This document shows, piece by piece, positions 13,692 to 25,453 of a DNA stretch of 64,000 bases. The translations under genes and the position numbers were made by a program. The notes below the pieces were generated by a model that saw only the letters and a list, made by a program, of their open reading frames with translations, was not told where the DNA came from and ran no database searches. The DNA is from Taenia hydatigena. Lineage: Eukaryota; Platyhelminthes; Cestoda; Cyclophyllidea; Taeniidae. Each line of letters opens with the position of its first letter. Position 1 is the first letter of the stretch. The stretch spans positions 11,878,524 to 11,942,523 of the forward strand of contig JADWOT020000003.1 in the NCBI GenBank assembly GCA_036345935.2, written 5' to 3'.

Positions 13692-14610
13692 TGGTAAGTA
13701 TAAACAGCATCTTACGACTAATTCTCCAAAAGTAATGAAGAAAGCGAATGTGTAAGTTGAATTTAAATTACTAGAAATTAGCAAAATTCAAGTAAAATTT
13801 GTTTAATGGAGCAGAGAGACGTTTACTTCGCACGTGTTATGGGTTTCAAGCTCTCCTATCCGTCTGCGAGGCATTGATGAGCAGCAAGAACCACTTGTGC
13901 GCTTGCTTACCTCCACCATGTCCAGTGTCTATGTTCAGATTTCCCTTTTTAAGGTAAATAGGAACTGCGGCAAAGTAGAAATGGCTAGATGACGGATTGT
14001 GGCATGACAGCGTTAAATGAAAAAAGTAATTAAAAATGAGGCACCAAAGTTATTCCGTTCCCGAGGATCCTAAAGAAACTTGCCTCAGGTGATTAGAGAT
14101 AGTGTTATTCTCTGTGATTTTCGAAGTCTCATAAATGCCCACCAGTGATTGAATACAAACATTTTAAATCCTTACTCTACTAACCAAAAGCTTACAGTAT
14201 GAGTTATTAAGTTGATTCTATCGAATTGCATCAACTACTCTTATTCATTAGACGTTATCTAACATGAGATCGGCAAAGTGTTAGGCTCCGCTGCATCCAA
14301 CAGTCATTTTAGATCGACCTCAACTCTACTGTTAAAAAACCTGCTTCAGTTTGAAGTAGGCAGATTTGAAGATGTGATTAGAAGGCTGAAATTGTCCCCC
14401 TTCTTAGAAGCCCCAACAGAGGCAGGCGTCTTTAACATTCGCTATCACTGCAATGAATGTTTTTTTGTCTTTGCAAAGGTACAATGTGCAATGGTTTCTT
14501 CCTTTCTTCTTCTACTGATCTAAATGAAGGGTAAAGAAAGGTTTGGTATGCATCATTGCAAGCAAGGATTTGCAATGCAAATGAGCCATGCTCCTCTTCT
14601 CCAGTCATCT

Positions 14611-14789
14611 TTAGCAAACGCGATGTTTACTGCATAAAATCTGGCTCTTGGCAAAATTTCCGTCGTCTTTTTAAATGGGCTGGTCTGAAACCGAAGGGCT
14701 ATTTCGTCAGAGAAGGATGTACTCTTCTAATTGGACTCCGCGAGTGCGATAAGCCTATGGTTTATGCTTATGAGGAAATAAGATTATGA
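14611..14789 (+). CDS. Possible terminal exon, unknown
   Basis: After the pyrimidine-rich acceptor tcctcttctccagtcatctttag the frame reads KRDVYCIKSGSWQNFRRLF, LKPKGYFVREGCTLLIG, and DKPMVYAYEEIRL, then TGA. The residue mix looks protein-like. A second open frame upstream (14278-14480) ends at a GTACAA donor, but its phase does not match. Confidence 0.27.
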
Positions 14790-17245
14790 TATCAGCTGCG
14801 TCTCATATTGTTCGCATTTAACATGCCACCAGTTGGGGTCAGTTCGTGGGTTATCGGATAGCATGCACAGCATGTTGCTTCATGCGTAGTTTGTCGAACA
14901 GCCTACAGCGATCAGTCCGTAGGCTCGAGCGTGCAAGTAAGCTATCGTGAGCGGAAGTCTAGCCAACCCAACTATGTTACCACGACGCAGCTATTGGGAC
15001 TAGTGGCTTACTTTCGTTAAGACATTTTCGCGTAGAAGACTCAAAATTATAGGAACTGGAGCAGGCTTGCGTCGTGATATGCAACTGATAAGTAGAATTC
15101 CTTTTTGCAACATGGACTCATTAAATTATTCTAAACTCTGCCTTGTGATTCATTGCAATTAGTTAGAAGACTCGGGTAGAGTGAAGAAAAAAATGGATTT
15201 CTGAAAGTGTTACCAACGACGCTAAATGTGAAGATTTCACATCCATCTATTCACTTAGTCAATGCTATGTTGGATGACACGCCTGCAACTTATTGCATCC
15301 AAAGCAAAAAATTGCTTAAGGTGATTTGGTGATTCATTTAACTAGATTTGGCTAAATACCGTAGCTTCACCAAATTGAGTGAGACTAAGATGTGAGGTCT
15401 GCATAAGGAAAAAATAAAGCATCTAAACCAAGAGCGAATTATTACCGATCTTCCGCTTCCTCAATAAGGCCATTCCACCATTTGCATTATTAAGTGGATC
15501 GGCAGAGGTGGGCAGTTAAAAAATATGAGAAGAAATTGAGATCCAAATTTATGTTTAGCCAGAAGTGAACGTCTTGGATGTCTACTCGGAAGCTTAACCA
15601 AGTCACAGTAATATGACGTAAAAAATACTACATACGAACAAGATGGACCAAAGGTGGCTCATAGGCGTATTCAATTAACTAAATTGTAGGGCAACTGACG
15701 ATCCAAGGAACATGGACTTAGAGGAGCAAAAAGTAAACAGACTCATCGACCTAATTTTTAGTCCGTCAAACGCACGTCTTTTGAGCTTCAATTTTCGTCT
15801 AAATTACACAACCTAATTGGACGCAAGATAAAAAACATTACCATTGCTGCATGCATAATAGTGGAATCATGTGACCAGCATGGAAGTGTTTTTTATTCGC
15901 TGTCAATTCGTAAGGATATCTCAAGGTGACAGCCCCATTCTAACAGATCAGACCGGTTGACATACTTTCCTCATCACACTTGACATGTCACAAGCGTCGG
16001 TTCGTTGATTTTTGAGCCAACAGATAACTTCCGAAGAAGCCGGAGAGCTTTATTAAATAACCCATGCAAGGCTCGCAAAGCGCTAGCGACTTATGCAACG
16101 TTCTCTTGTGGATCTTTTGAATCACCCTTTTTAGACATTTATTTAATTAATTGCAAGAAAATAGTATCTTAATTATTTATTGGCACATTAAACCACATGC
16201 TAGTTAGAGCTGGCGATAGATTGTTTTTGTTTTATAAGGCACCAAGCCTACGTTACATGTGGTCCGTACGGCACAAGAAGCAAAATGCAATGAAATACAC
16301 ACACATATGCTGATTGCGCAATATTAAATTATGTGGCAGGTGGCTCGTTGTGAAATAAATTTTTGGACTTGGCTAGGACACCAAAGTTTATTGAAGACAT
16401 CCGCAGACCAAATGGATTAATAAAGCAGATGTAGGCGGCGCCATAAACAAACATATCTGATGGTACTCGTGAATGATTAAATACTCGCTCTACAAATGCA
16501 TAATATCATTATAACTCTAAACGGATTTAGAACATAATGACGAAATTGGCTTAGTTTCGCTGTCTTAAATAATGACTCTATGAGGGCGTAGAATTATGGA
16601 GTCATCTATCAAAAGGTTCAAGTTGTTCATCGACAGTCATCATGGCAACAGGAAAATGAGTGCGTTTTCTGAACACTAAAGTAGATAACAGATGTCAATT
16701 ACTTAAGCGGTGAAGATCGAAGCTTGATGCCAGCAGGTTGACAGCATTGCAGGCTAAGTGTGCGGAGTAGAATTTGAGAATAATTGATTTTAAGAATAGC
16801 GGGCATAGCCAAAGAATTATGAATGACTGAATAAGTCAGGATTTCAATATGGATTGTTACAATTCAGTAGAGGTGGATATTTGTTACTTTTAAACACGTT
16901 CAACTTCTAAGATTTATAAAAACAAAAGCGTGCATTAGCTAATCACACAAAAAAGCGAAAGAAGTATGCGAAATCTAATATATATTCCAGAAATCCCAAA
17001 TTATCGCTGTTTTTTTGCTGTTTTGTCAGTAATATCACTAGATTATCGGCTTTGATGCTGTGGAAAAACCCATTTAGATACCACCATTAATGCAGTTTCG
17101 AGGAAGTAAAAATATGGGCGCTTGAAAAACTGATCTCAGTTGTTGATTCTCACGGCGCTACAGCTCCTTCACTGACCCAGTGAGATCACAGGTGCATGTT
17201 TATGGATTCAGGCGTCACAGCCGGTCTCAAACGTTGCATTTCACA

Positions 17246-19789
17246 ATGGACCACCCTCCACGTAAGTTGTTTGTGCGCATGCAACAAATGTGTCCGTTCT
17301 CTTATGCTTTAACTCGTTTTTCGCAAAAGCCTTTTGTAACCTTCCTGTGAATTCTCAAACACTTTAGCAATGGAACCATGCCGCAATGGTTATCTACAAT
17401 TAGCTGCTTATGTTAGTCTGCCAAAACCATATATGTTTCAAGTCATTGAATGTAAAATTTCACTTTTGTTTACATATAAGCAAGCTTTGTATTCTTGCCA
17501 TAGTTTTGAGTTCAAATTCCTCTTGTATAGTAGTCCGTTCCCTCAACCATATGGAATTGTAGGACCACGGTGGCACATTAGTACATGAAGCCATTATTTG
17601 GTTATTTCGTGCCAATAAATTTTCAACCAACCCACAAGGCTATACAGTTACTCGATGGCGAGTAAGTTAATGTTTTTGTGTAATAGCTGCCTGCCCGATC
17701 CATAGTTCCCTGCAACCATTCGCCAAACTGATTGGTGAATGGGAGGGGGAAGGCTCAATGAGTCTCTACACTCATACCCTATATCCATGTTCTGAGGACA
17801 TATCAATCGGTCACATCGGACAGCCATCGTTTTGGTACAGGTAAGCGAATTCGTCTAAGCAAATGTTGCTATCCAGTAGTCCTTCAAAACTTAGTTTTTG
17901 CTCTGCATTCAAAGTGGTCAGAATCTGCTGTCAGAGTCCGAAAAGACACCGTCGCTAAAAGTACTTATCTAAGATTGGTAAAATAAATGATTGTTTGATT
18001 TCATTAGTCTTTTTGACAATGAATTTATGAGATTGTGACGAAGAGAATGCGAGAGACAAAGTCACTGAAACCTTAGCATATATTAAACTAAACATCTGGG
18101 TCATAGTTGGCTTGAGAGAAAATCGACCCCTTAAGGTAGGCTAAAAAATTGATAGTAAGCCTAAATACTGTGAAAAATTTTTAGCTCAATCAATAAATAT
18201 TTATAAAATTGACTTAGCTGTGAGTTCATTATACTGAACGACTCTAAAGTAGGTGGAATGGTATGCTTTACACAAAAGCCATATTTGAATGCTACTTTAG
18301 GAATGAAGCACTAGGCTAGGTTAGAGAATTGCCTCTGTGAAATATGTTCTTAAGAACTATAGGGCAAACAAAGCAAATTTTTTCTAGAAAGTTGCTCTTT
18401 GAATTTCTTTACAATTCATTTCAATTGGCCATCCTCCAGCTTACATTGTCATTCTCGTGAGGAAATGACAAGTGCAGTAGCTCTCCATGATAATACAGAA
18501 TGCTTCCTCTCATTTACTGTCGTACAATTCATTTTGTAAGTTTAGCATAAACGGGAAACGATTTTTTGAGCTTGTAACTTAACATGTATTACATCAAGCA
18601 ATTCTCTAGCGTATTTAACTACAAGGTTGATGAACTATTCATGCAGCAACAATGTTTTTGAAGAATGGTGTGATCAATGAGTTGTAATTCCAATTACACT
18701 TTTAGAAAAGCATTGTGATTGGCTAGAAAATACATAAAATTACTTCTTAACGTAGTAAGCCCAAATAAGACGCTTTCGTTCCCTCTCCATGCAAAGTTCG
18801 AGGGCGTACTCCGGAGGAGCGTTCAAACACCGTGACATGGGCTTCCTATTCTTTAATGAGGAAACAGACCAAATGGAGTTCATGAGCAGCGACAACACAG
18901 GTAACTTCATGAGCAATCTTACGATGAAGCAGAAAAGACACTTATGGGATGATGACGAAGAATAGGTTTTTTCAGGTCATGTGCACATCTTAAAGGGACC
19001 GGCGAGGAACGAAGACGGAAGAGTGCGTATCGCTTTAGAGACAGAGCTTACAGAAGGCCATCCGCTCCCCAAGAAACCAAAAATGATTCGAGTAAGATTT
19101 TGCTGCTTATTACTTACAAATGGTAAGATAACTCTGGACGGACGTCATTTATAGTAATTCAAAATGAAGTTGGAATTTTCGATGTATCAGATAGTCTGGG
19201 AATTTTTAGTTTCCCATACTAAAGCGCTTTAAGCACAATAAGTTATCGCGTTCGGTATAATCCGGTGGTTTTTTTTATTACAAAATGCCTGTTAGCTTTA
19301 CATTCTCATTGCACTTAATAAACGGAGGTCTTTGTTTGGTGTAGCAGTGTTAGAGCTTCTAATTATGATTTATTTTCATGTAGAAGGGAAATGTTTACAC
19401 ATTTAACAACTGCGTTCCAGTATCATGCATAGTGCAGAATGCTTAAGGTAAATATTAAATACAATAGTCAGTCTTGTCTAAAATTGGCGCTGGCAACGGA
19501 TTGATGACAGCCTTTTGTCGCATGCACCGTTTCTTTAAAGGAATTCGTGAAATGGTGCTTAAAATCGGTGCTTAAATTGCTCAAAGGATAAAGATCTTAT
19601 TTTAGTGATTTAAAATAGTGATGCCAATATTGTTTTAAATTTTAGGTGCGCAGGGAAATAAATTTAATTAATGATGGCACATTGACACAAAAGGTGTTCA
19701 TGGCTACCGAACGGAATACCGATATGACTCTGCATTCCGATATGGTCTACAAGCGCCTGCCCAAGTTAATTGGCAACAACGGCCTTTAA
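17246..19789 (+). CDS. Stand-alone nitrobindin / THAP4 C-terminal-type heme-binding beta-barrel protein (5 exons, 177 aa)
   Basis: Exons at 17246-17261, 17687-17840, 18797-18900, 18976-19091 and 19646-19789, all with GT-AG junctions and matching phases, give 177 residues. The family is a small beta-barrel that binds ferric heme and, in studied members, isomerises peroxynitrite to nitrate; it is probably cytosolic or nuclear. Visible features: GEWEGEG at residues 22-28 is the family's GxWxGxG motif, SIGHIGQP at 46-53 is the conserved His-containing strand, GFLFF at 73-77 and SSDNTG at 87-92 match the middle strands, and MATERNTDMTLH at 149-160 ends in the likely axial heme ligand His160. The length fits a single domain, and no THAP zinc finger precedes it. 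The start ATG has A at -3 and G at +4. Intron 3 is only 75 nt; retaining it gives an early stop at 18963. The next AATAAA is 190 nt past the stop. I am confident in the family and the exon structure. A 5' non-coding exon cannot be excluded. Confidence 0.92.
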
Positions 19790-19978
19790 CTGACTCTGCT
19801 GGAGATTTTTAGTTCCAGTTAAGCTGTAAAGGGATTACGTTTCTAAAGTAAGACAAATTTTTAGCTAAGCTCAGGTATTTCGAATTTCAGTGGGTATGTT
19901 TAGCACTCAACTTTCAATGATCGCCTATAAAACCACTTTGAACTTCCATATTTGGTTCTAATTACTTGCTCGCGCATA

Positions 19979-19984
19979 AATAAA
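19979..19984 (+). terminator. Poly(A) signal of the nitrobindin gene
   Basis: A canonical AATAAA lies 190 nt after the nitrobindin stop codon, on the same strand and before any other coding signal. It is the best candidate 3'-end signal for that gene. Confidence 0.5.
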
Positions 19985-20399
19985 GTGATGAAAATGCAGG
20001 TACATTATAGGAGTATACCAATCAAGCCAGTAATTACGCTTGATTTGCATCGAATATGCATTCTTAAGCCAGATCACGCATTTTAGAAAGGCTTATACAC
20101 CTATCGGAACGTGATATTATGCAGAAAACTAGAAATGCCTACACGAGTGAACGATTGCAAGGATTGCCTTGATGTATTTTACAAATAACTTGTTGGTTAT
20201 GGTCTGATGTGTTGATGGCGTTGAAAAAAGGACGAGTTGCAATCACCTTTCGATGGCCTTAGAAATCCGCGGCCTTTCCAAAGCACGAGTAAAATTGCTC
20301 TCCTCATGCCATGCGAACGCCGGACGACGATGCCTAAAATGTGCACTTGTTTCATGGTGTACTACTGCTTTGATTTTTGGTGCTGACCGCATTATATTA

Positions 20400-21010
20400 T
20401 TGAATCCATTACTAGAATCTAAGATCAGCTGTAAGGAAATCGCTTCAACAAGAAACTAACCATTTGGTTAATTGGTCAATGCAAAGGGCATTGTCTGGAT
20501 TAGTAGGGTCGGCAGCTAGCAAGGCAGGAACTACAGTATGTGCACATCAATTAAGAGAGTATGTGGGTATGTGGGCCGCACTGAGGAGGATGAGAAGGTG
20601 GAGGAATTCTGTTTCTTTAAATAGGAGTGTGGTGCAAGGGACCATTGCCTCTGTGGACATATCCAAACCACAGAAGTTGGGGGTTCCAATGGAGGCGCGT
20701 CCACATTAGTTGAGTGAAGAAGGCATCATCGTTCGATCAGCATTGTTGTAAGCATTAAAATGGGCTGCAATTTAGCCGTAAAATGGTAGTGCATGTGGAG
20801 CGGTTCTACTGCGTTGACGCCTGATTGCAGACAGAATGGCATGGCACAATGTAGGGGCCAAACGCATTCCTCTAGGCACAACACCCATGCTTCTGTTTCC
20901 TATTGTAAATTCTAGTAAGACTCCAAAGTCTGCCACACCAACGTGCAATGCATTATACAACACTGCTACTCAAGCCTCCTTTCCTTTCTTACTGAATCTT
21001 TTACAGCATT
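20400..21010 (-). pseudogene. Decayed coding-like region, unknown origin
   Basis: Read on the minus strand, one frame is open over most of about 600 bp but is broken by three or four stops: HVGVADFGVLLEFTIGN and LAPTLCHAILSAIRR, then CGRASIGTPNFCGLDMS, LHLLILLSAAHIPTYSLN, and VVPALLAADPTNPDN. The DNA is more GC-rich than its flanks, and the opposite strand is also unusually open. AAHIP..SLN faintly recalls the HIPG..N..AD end of retroelement RNase H, but this is far from proof. It is most likely an inactivated transposon or a dead gene copy. Confidence 0.3.
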
Positions 21011-21182
21011 GCCAGTAACCATCATTGAGTCAAATTTTTTTCATTGCTCTCCCAAATAGGCTACTCCAGCAACGAAAGCTGCTCGCCATGTTTGCAATCT
21101 TACATGAAGCAGACTTCTATTTGCCTTGATCTATATACTCGTTTAGGGTGTTGAAATGGATTTCTCTTCTCCTCTGCCTCAG

Positions 21183-21371
21183 CTTGCCATTAAATCATTT
21201 GGATTGGGGGAATATTTGGTTGTTCATTTTCAAGTCGCTTTTGGTAGAGCATCTATGGATATTCATGATTTGTGGGATAAGCAGAAGTCACTTCTGACAG
21301 TACTCGTTAAATGCAAAGCAGGCCAAGTTGACCGAGTCTACGGTTCTCACAGGAGATACCCTATTTTATAA
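21183..21371 (+). CDS. Possible terminal exon after a strong acceptor, unknown
   Basis: A textbook acceptor (tttctcttctcctctgcctcag) is followed in phase 0 by 62 open codons to TAA: LAIKSFGLGEYLVVHF, MDIHDLWDKQKSLLTVLVKC, and YGSHRRYPIL. The open frame also extends upstream to an ATG at 21156. It lies just 3' of the decayed patch at 20400-21000 and may belong to the same element. No family is recognised. Confidence 0.28.
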   Translation, partial: LAIKSFGLGEYLVVHFQVAFGRASMDIHDLWDKQKSLLTVLVKCKAGQVDRVYGSHRRYPIL

Positions 21372-21399
21372 AAGGGCGTATCTTTCCAAAATTTCAAGC

Positions 21400-24100
21400 A
21401 GATAGACGAAAAGTTAATGAGAGGAGGGAGGAATACAAATGCTACACTGATACAGCGCTCATTCCCATACTGTTTGTGCCGGTTGGAGACTATTATATTT
21501 CTTACAACAAGCAGGTGAGGCAGTAATGCGCTACATGCTGATATTTGTAAATAAACACTCTTAAAACGTTGTCAAAGCCTGCAGATTTATTAAGATTTTT
21601 TTGTATGCATCTCCTAGCATTGCGCAACTGGCATTCGACTGTTGAATACTACCTATTATCCACTCAAAGAATTGAAAAATGTGCCAGAGCTAACTGAGCA
21701 TGGCATTATTGAATGCAAAGACTGCAAATTTTTAGCGGCGCTTTATCCTCCAGTTTATTTGCCGCTTTCCGCAATAACCACTAGCCCTGATACTTTAGTT
21801 AGTTAAGTTTATGACCGATTCAAAATTTGCCAAGGCAAAAATCTACCTCTTCTCTAATAGCCATGCAATGCAGAAGCTCCTCTTTTGAATTAATTAGTAA
21901 AAGGGTGGTGGTGCACCTGCTACTAAGAAATGATACCAGACACACCATTTGCATTACGTTTGCTAACATGAAGGCTAAATTTTTTTGAAAACTGGTTTAA
22001 TAGATTTTGTCCTATTATCGACACAGAAGAATGGACATTTGCTATTAGGGTGGTGTATAGAAGGGTTAAAGTGAGTAGCTCGAAGTTGGAACTTGGTTAA
22101 AGGATGTTAAAACAGTATTTTTTCTTACTCTCGCCACTAACACTGATAGTGGACAAAGGACAATATCAGAGACAATTGTTGACGACAAAATGAAGGCAAC
22201 TCTTCCAGCTCTTTCCAAGTTTAGTCAGTTGAGGACTGTGTGAACACTAAGTTCAAATTCATTCACTACGACCTGTAATAGCTTGTTTCTTAAAGAGACA
22301 CTCTCAATCCGATGGGTATAGTAAAAATAGGCAAATACTGGTGTTGATGAAGTCATATTCTTTGTTTGCAGCCACTGACCTCTCTAAGGAATCATTAAAT
22401 AAACAAGAATGCCAAAACTTTAATCCATTTTTAGTAACTAATCAGTACACGTTCCATAACTTGAGCATTTTGGAGATTGCTAGGTCTACCTTATTTTGGC
22501 GAAATTCGTTGGGCAGAGACGGCTGTTAAGGGTAAATACGCACTCGTTGCAAAAAACAACGTTGACTTGCTTTGCTGACTTATCATGTCTATCAGATATG
22601 AAACGCAAACTCCACGTAGCAGTCGTTTTGTTTTTGGACTTTGAATCAGCAGGCATGGTCTGTATCGTATGTTCGGTAAATTCCGCCGCTATCGAGCAAA
22701 GCATTGGTCGCATTCCAGGGTTTCCTTTTAAAGTTCTGCTTAATTTTTTTAAAGGTAATATGCATTTGCTGTACTTTGCCAAATTTCCTGTGAACGGCCA
22801 AGAAATATGATGACAACATCACTGCTTCCACCACCTATCTCATCTTACAGCGGCGTATATGCTAACCACTGATAAGTTTTCGGTAACAGACACATTTATG
22901 CTGGTTAATGAAAAGCTACCAAACAGATTCACATTGTGTCATTACACATGACGCACCTTAATTTTACTCTTATATAAGTGCATAATTGTCTCGAACTTCG
23001 GTTTCACCATTGCCATTTTAACCCTTGGTCTTCAAATTATGGTTCCCAGAAACCAAACGATATTCCCTTAGCTAACAAGGTATGCGATGCGGATCTGATA
23101 CTTCACTGACCTACTGGGAACAATTGGCATAGCCATCAAGGCCCTCTATTAATACTAGCACTTCTTGGGCACCACTACTAAGGTTTCAGCAATGAAGCGT
23201 GGAACTTTGAAATGATTTTCTAAATCCACATGCCTTTTTGTAAACAAAATAAGGCTAAACGTCAAGCGCCTTTAAGTTTTTCCTAAGTTTGATATACTTT
23301 AGCTTTGTTTGGTATTTTTAAGCTTTTACTGACGTAAAAATGTGGACTATTTTACTTGCTGGCGTTACTGTCAATTCATGAAAATGCATCCGTTCATCGA
23401 AGTAGATGCATAAAAAAGGAACCCATACAGAAGTTAGGACGGGATTCAAAATAAAATATGGGGTGCTGTCAGCATTATAAACGGAGATTTTTTAATTAAT
23501 CGTCTGTTATTAAGCAGGAATTTTCCTGCTATGCTATTTAGTAATGATGGGTGGACAGTTCTCAGTCGCAATTGTAGCTTAGCCCTTGCTAAGCGAGCTT
23601 GAATCCCATTTTACGCACATCACGAATGTTTAGTGCTTCAACAATGATTTGCTGTTGAACCGTGGATAATTACTGCTGGAATAAATGCTAAACAGAATTC
23701 GAGTTTTCTGAAAAGGGCAAAAATTTGTCTCTACTTCTTTTGAATGTCTTTGTTCTAAGTATGTGTATATGTTCGTGATATTTTAGGTTACTATTTATCT
23801 AAAATCATACACAGATCATAAGATTACGCGTTTAATAATCATTTAAATGTGTACTAGGTATTCATAAAAGGTATGCACGTTTTTAATTTGCCACAATCTG
23901 ATGATTATTATAGCTTGAAAGTGCCAGAGGGTCATTCCCAATCGCCTGCACATATGAATGTGCGTCTTTTCATCATTGAGGTCTCCCTTTCGTGTTGACA
24001 ACGTACCCCTTCTACACTTTAATCTTGATAGCAGAGCATCAGTATAACAAAAAGAATGTAAATTGAGATTGTCTATTTAATGCACCAAATCTTGCTTCAT
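21400..24100. other. No firm gene; overlapping open frames at 22341-22834
   Basis: At 22341-22834 both strands carry ORFs of 60 to 104 codons. On plus, an acceptor (ttgtttgcag at 22372) precedes ATDLSKESLNKQECQNF, and a second frame (22496-22810) reads MKRKLHVAVVLFLDFESAG up to a GTAATA donor. The strand and frame cannot be decided. The rest is AT-rich with no signal. Confidence 0.3.
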
Positions 24101-24107
24101 TCCACTG

Positions 24108-24148
24108 ATGAAGTGGCTTCGCGCGACACCTGCTGAGCAGCGCCAGGA
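24108..24148 (+). CDS. Possible short first exon (MKWLRATPAEQRQ)
   Basis: ATG at 24108 opens 13 codons of GC-rich, codon-like sequence plus two bases, ending at a consensus donor GTAAGTG. No phase-matched downstream exon could be assigned. It lies upstream of, and out of frame with, the signal-peptide gene at 24615. It may be an internal exon fragment or chance. Confidence 0.2.
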
Positions 24149-24541
24149 GTAAGTGTGGCAGCGAGAAGTACCAGTCAAACGTGAGCCGGTGTTTGACTAT
24201 GACGATAATTTAATCAAAGATAAAAGAGCCACACTAAAAAGGTTCTGTCTTATTTTTCGTGGATATAAGAAGTGAATGACATACAAAACTGAAAAGACGA
24301 TAAAAAAAATTAGGATCGCTTGATAAATTTTGCTCCAGTCCAGCCCGATCGATAAAACATTTTTGCTTGATTCCATATCACTTAAGCCAATAATCAAAGG
24401 GAATCACCCACACATGTCCAGGCACAAAAAGGGACTTTAAGGATCACTAAGTAAATCAGCTGGCGCATAAACTGATTACTGAATTATCAACGGTGTTACT
24501 CACAACCAGTTCTTGTTTACATCGCTCATTTAAACGAAGAA

Positions 24542-24550
24542 TATATAAAA
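24542..24550 (+). promoter_or_regulatory. TATA box upstream of the signal-peptide gene
   Basis: The sequence tatataaaa lies about 70 bp upstream of the ATG at 24615. It leaves room for a transcription start near 24572 and a leader of roughly 40 nt. In an AT-rich genome this alone is weak; its value comes from its position before an ATG, signal peptide and donor site. Confidence 0.4.
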
Positions 24551-24614
24551 GTTACACTATTCTACCCTTTATATTTTCAACTTCGGTTCACAGTAAGGCA
24601 CGCATTTTGATTTA

Positions 24615-24778
24615 ATGAAAGCTTCGCTTCTATTTAATTTCATTTTGCTTCCACTTATTGTTTTGGTAAGGATAGCGAGGTCAACTGATTCAAATGAATT
24701 TGACCTTCACACACACGCACGCACGTCTTGCAGAACTCACGCTATCTAAGTTACAACGCGTCATTGTCGTCATTCTAA
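24615..24778 (+). CDS. Candidate secreted micropeptide gene, 2 exons, 31 aa
   Basis: Exon 1 (24615-24665) encodes MKASLLFNFILLPLIVL: a lysine then a hydrophobic run, as in a signal peptide, ending exactly at a GTAAGG donor in phase 0. After a 68-nt intron with a (CA/CG)-rich tract, a clean acceptor (cgtcttgcag) opens exon 2 at 24734. Exon 2 reads 14 codons, NSRYLSYNASLSSF, then TAA at 24776. It contains one N-glycosylation sequon (NAS) and no cysteine or amidation glycine. A TATA box lies upstream. Flatworm secreted proteins often place the signal peptide in its own first exon. The unusually small mature part may mean that exon 2 is a chance continuation and the true partner exon lies further on, for example after the acceptor at 25290. 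Confidence 0.38.
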
Positions 24779-25453
24779 CCCCCTTCTCCTGCCTAAATGT
24801 TGTCTTTTCCGTAATAACACAGACCCCATAGGTGTTTGGATTTTATACACCAAATAATATTTTGCTCTCAGTACCATATGAATTTAATTAGCTTTATCTC
24901 AGTAGAATCGAATTAACCCTTGATAAATAATTAGTTGTACGGTGTGAAAAAGGAAATTGAAGGTATGCGAAGCATTAAAGATACATCTCTTTTTTTCTAA
25001 CTTATTGCGCACAAAACTAATAGAGAACATATCGTGTAGAAGCAACTTGCAATGGCATTCGCGTACATCCAAATATCGATCTAGCGTAAAGCAAAGAATT
25101 GTGATAAAACAGAATGTACTTCAGTTATTACTATCGAAGGCTTACATTCTCGCATGCCAGTTGTAATCATGTGGCGTGTGATGTCATTTCCATTATAAGA
25201 TTTGCACAGCGCACAGCTCATTTTCAGTGGCGACTAGCTGTTTTCCTTTCCTTAGTTGTATCTACTCGTGCTGTAATGCGTTGCTTGCAGAGGACCTCTG
25301 TGACTTCTCATTCATTTGATCAACTGAGGGCGAGGACCATTTTTATCTGTGTTTACTGTGAGTAGGTAAATATATCAAAATCTTTAGCCTAGAGAGGTTA
25401 CTTAACAAATATAGCTCCTCATAACACTCTTAACACAATGAATAAAACATTTA

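Larger units (their letters stand above)
11386..17245. other. Mostly non-coding; weak exon candidates only
   Basis: Apart from the weak repeat at 12250 and the low-confidence exons at 13517 and 14611, nothing is supported. The stretch 14830-17245 is AT-rich and shows no open coding-like frame. A nitrobindin promoter should lie upstream of 17246, but no TATA box is evident there. Confidence 0.4.

Noticed and set aside
17370..17588. 72-codon plus ORF between nitrobindin exons
   Set aside because: Falls wholly inside nitrobindin intron 1 and has no domain signal.
23560..23625. tRNA-like stretch with gagcttgaatccc
   Set aside because: T-loop-like motif present but no acceptor-stem or anticodon-stem pairing could be drawn.
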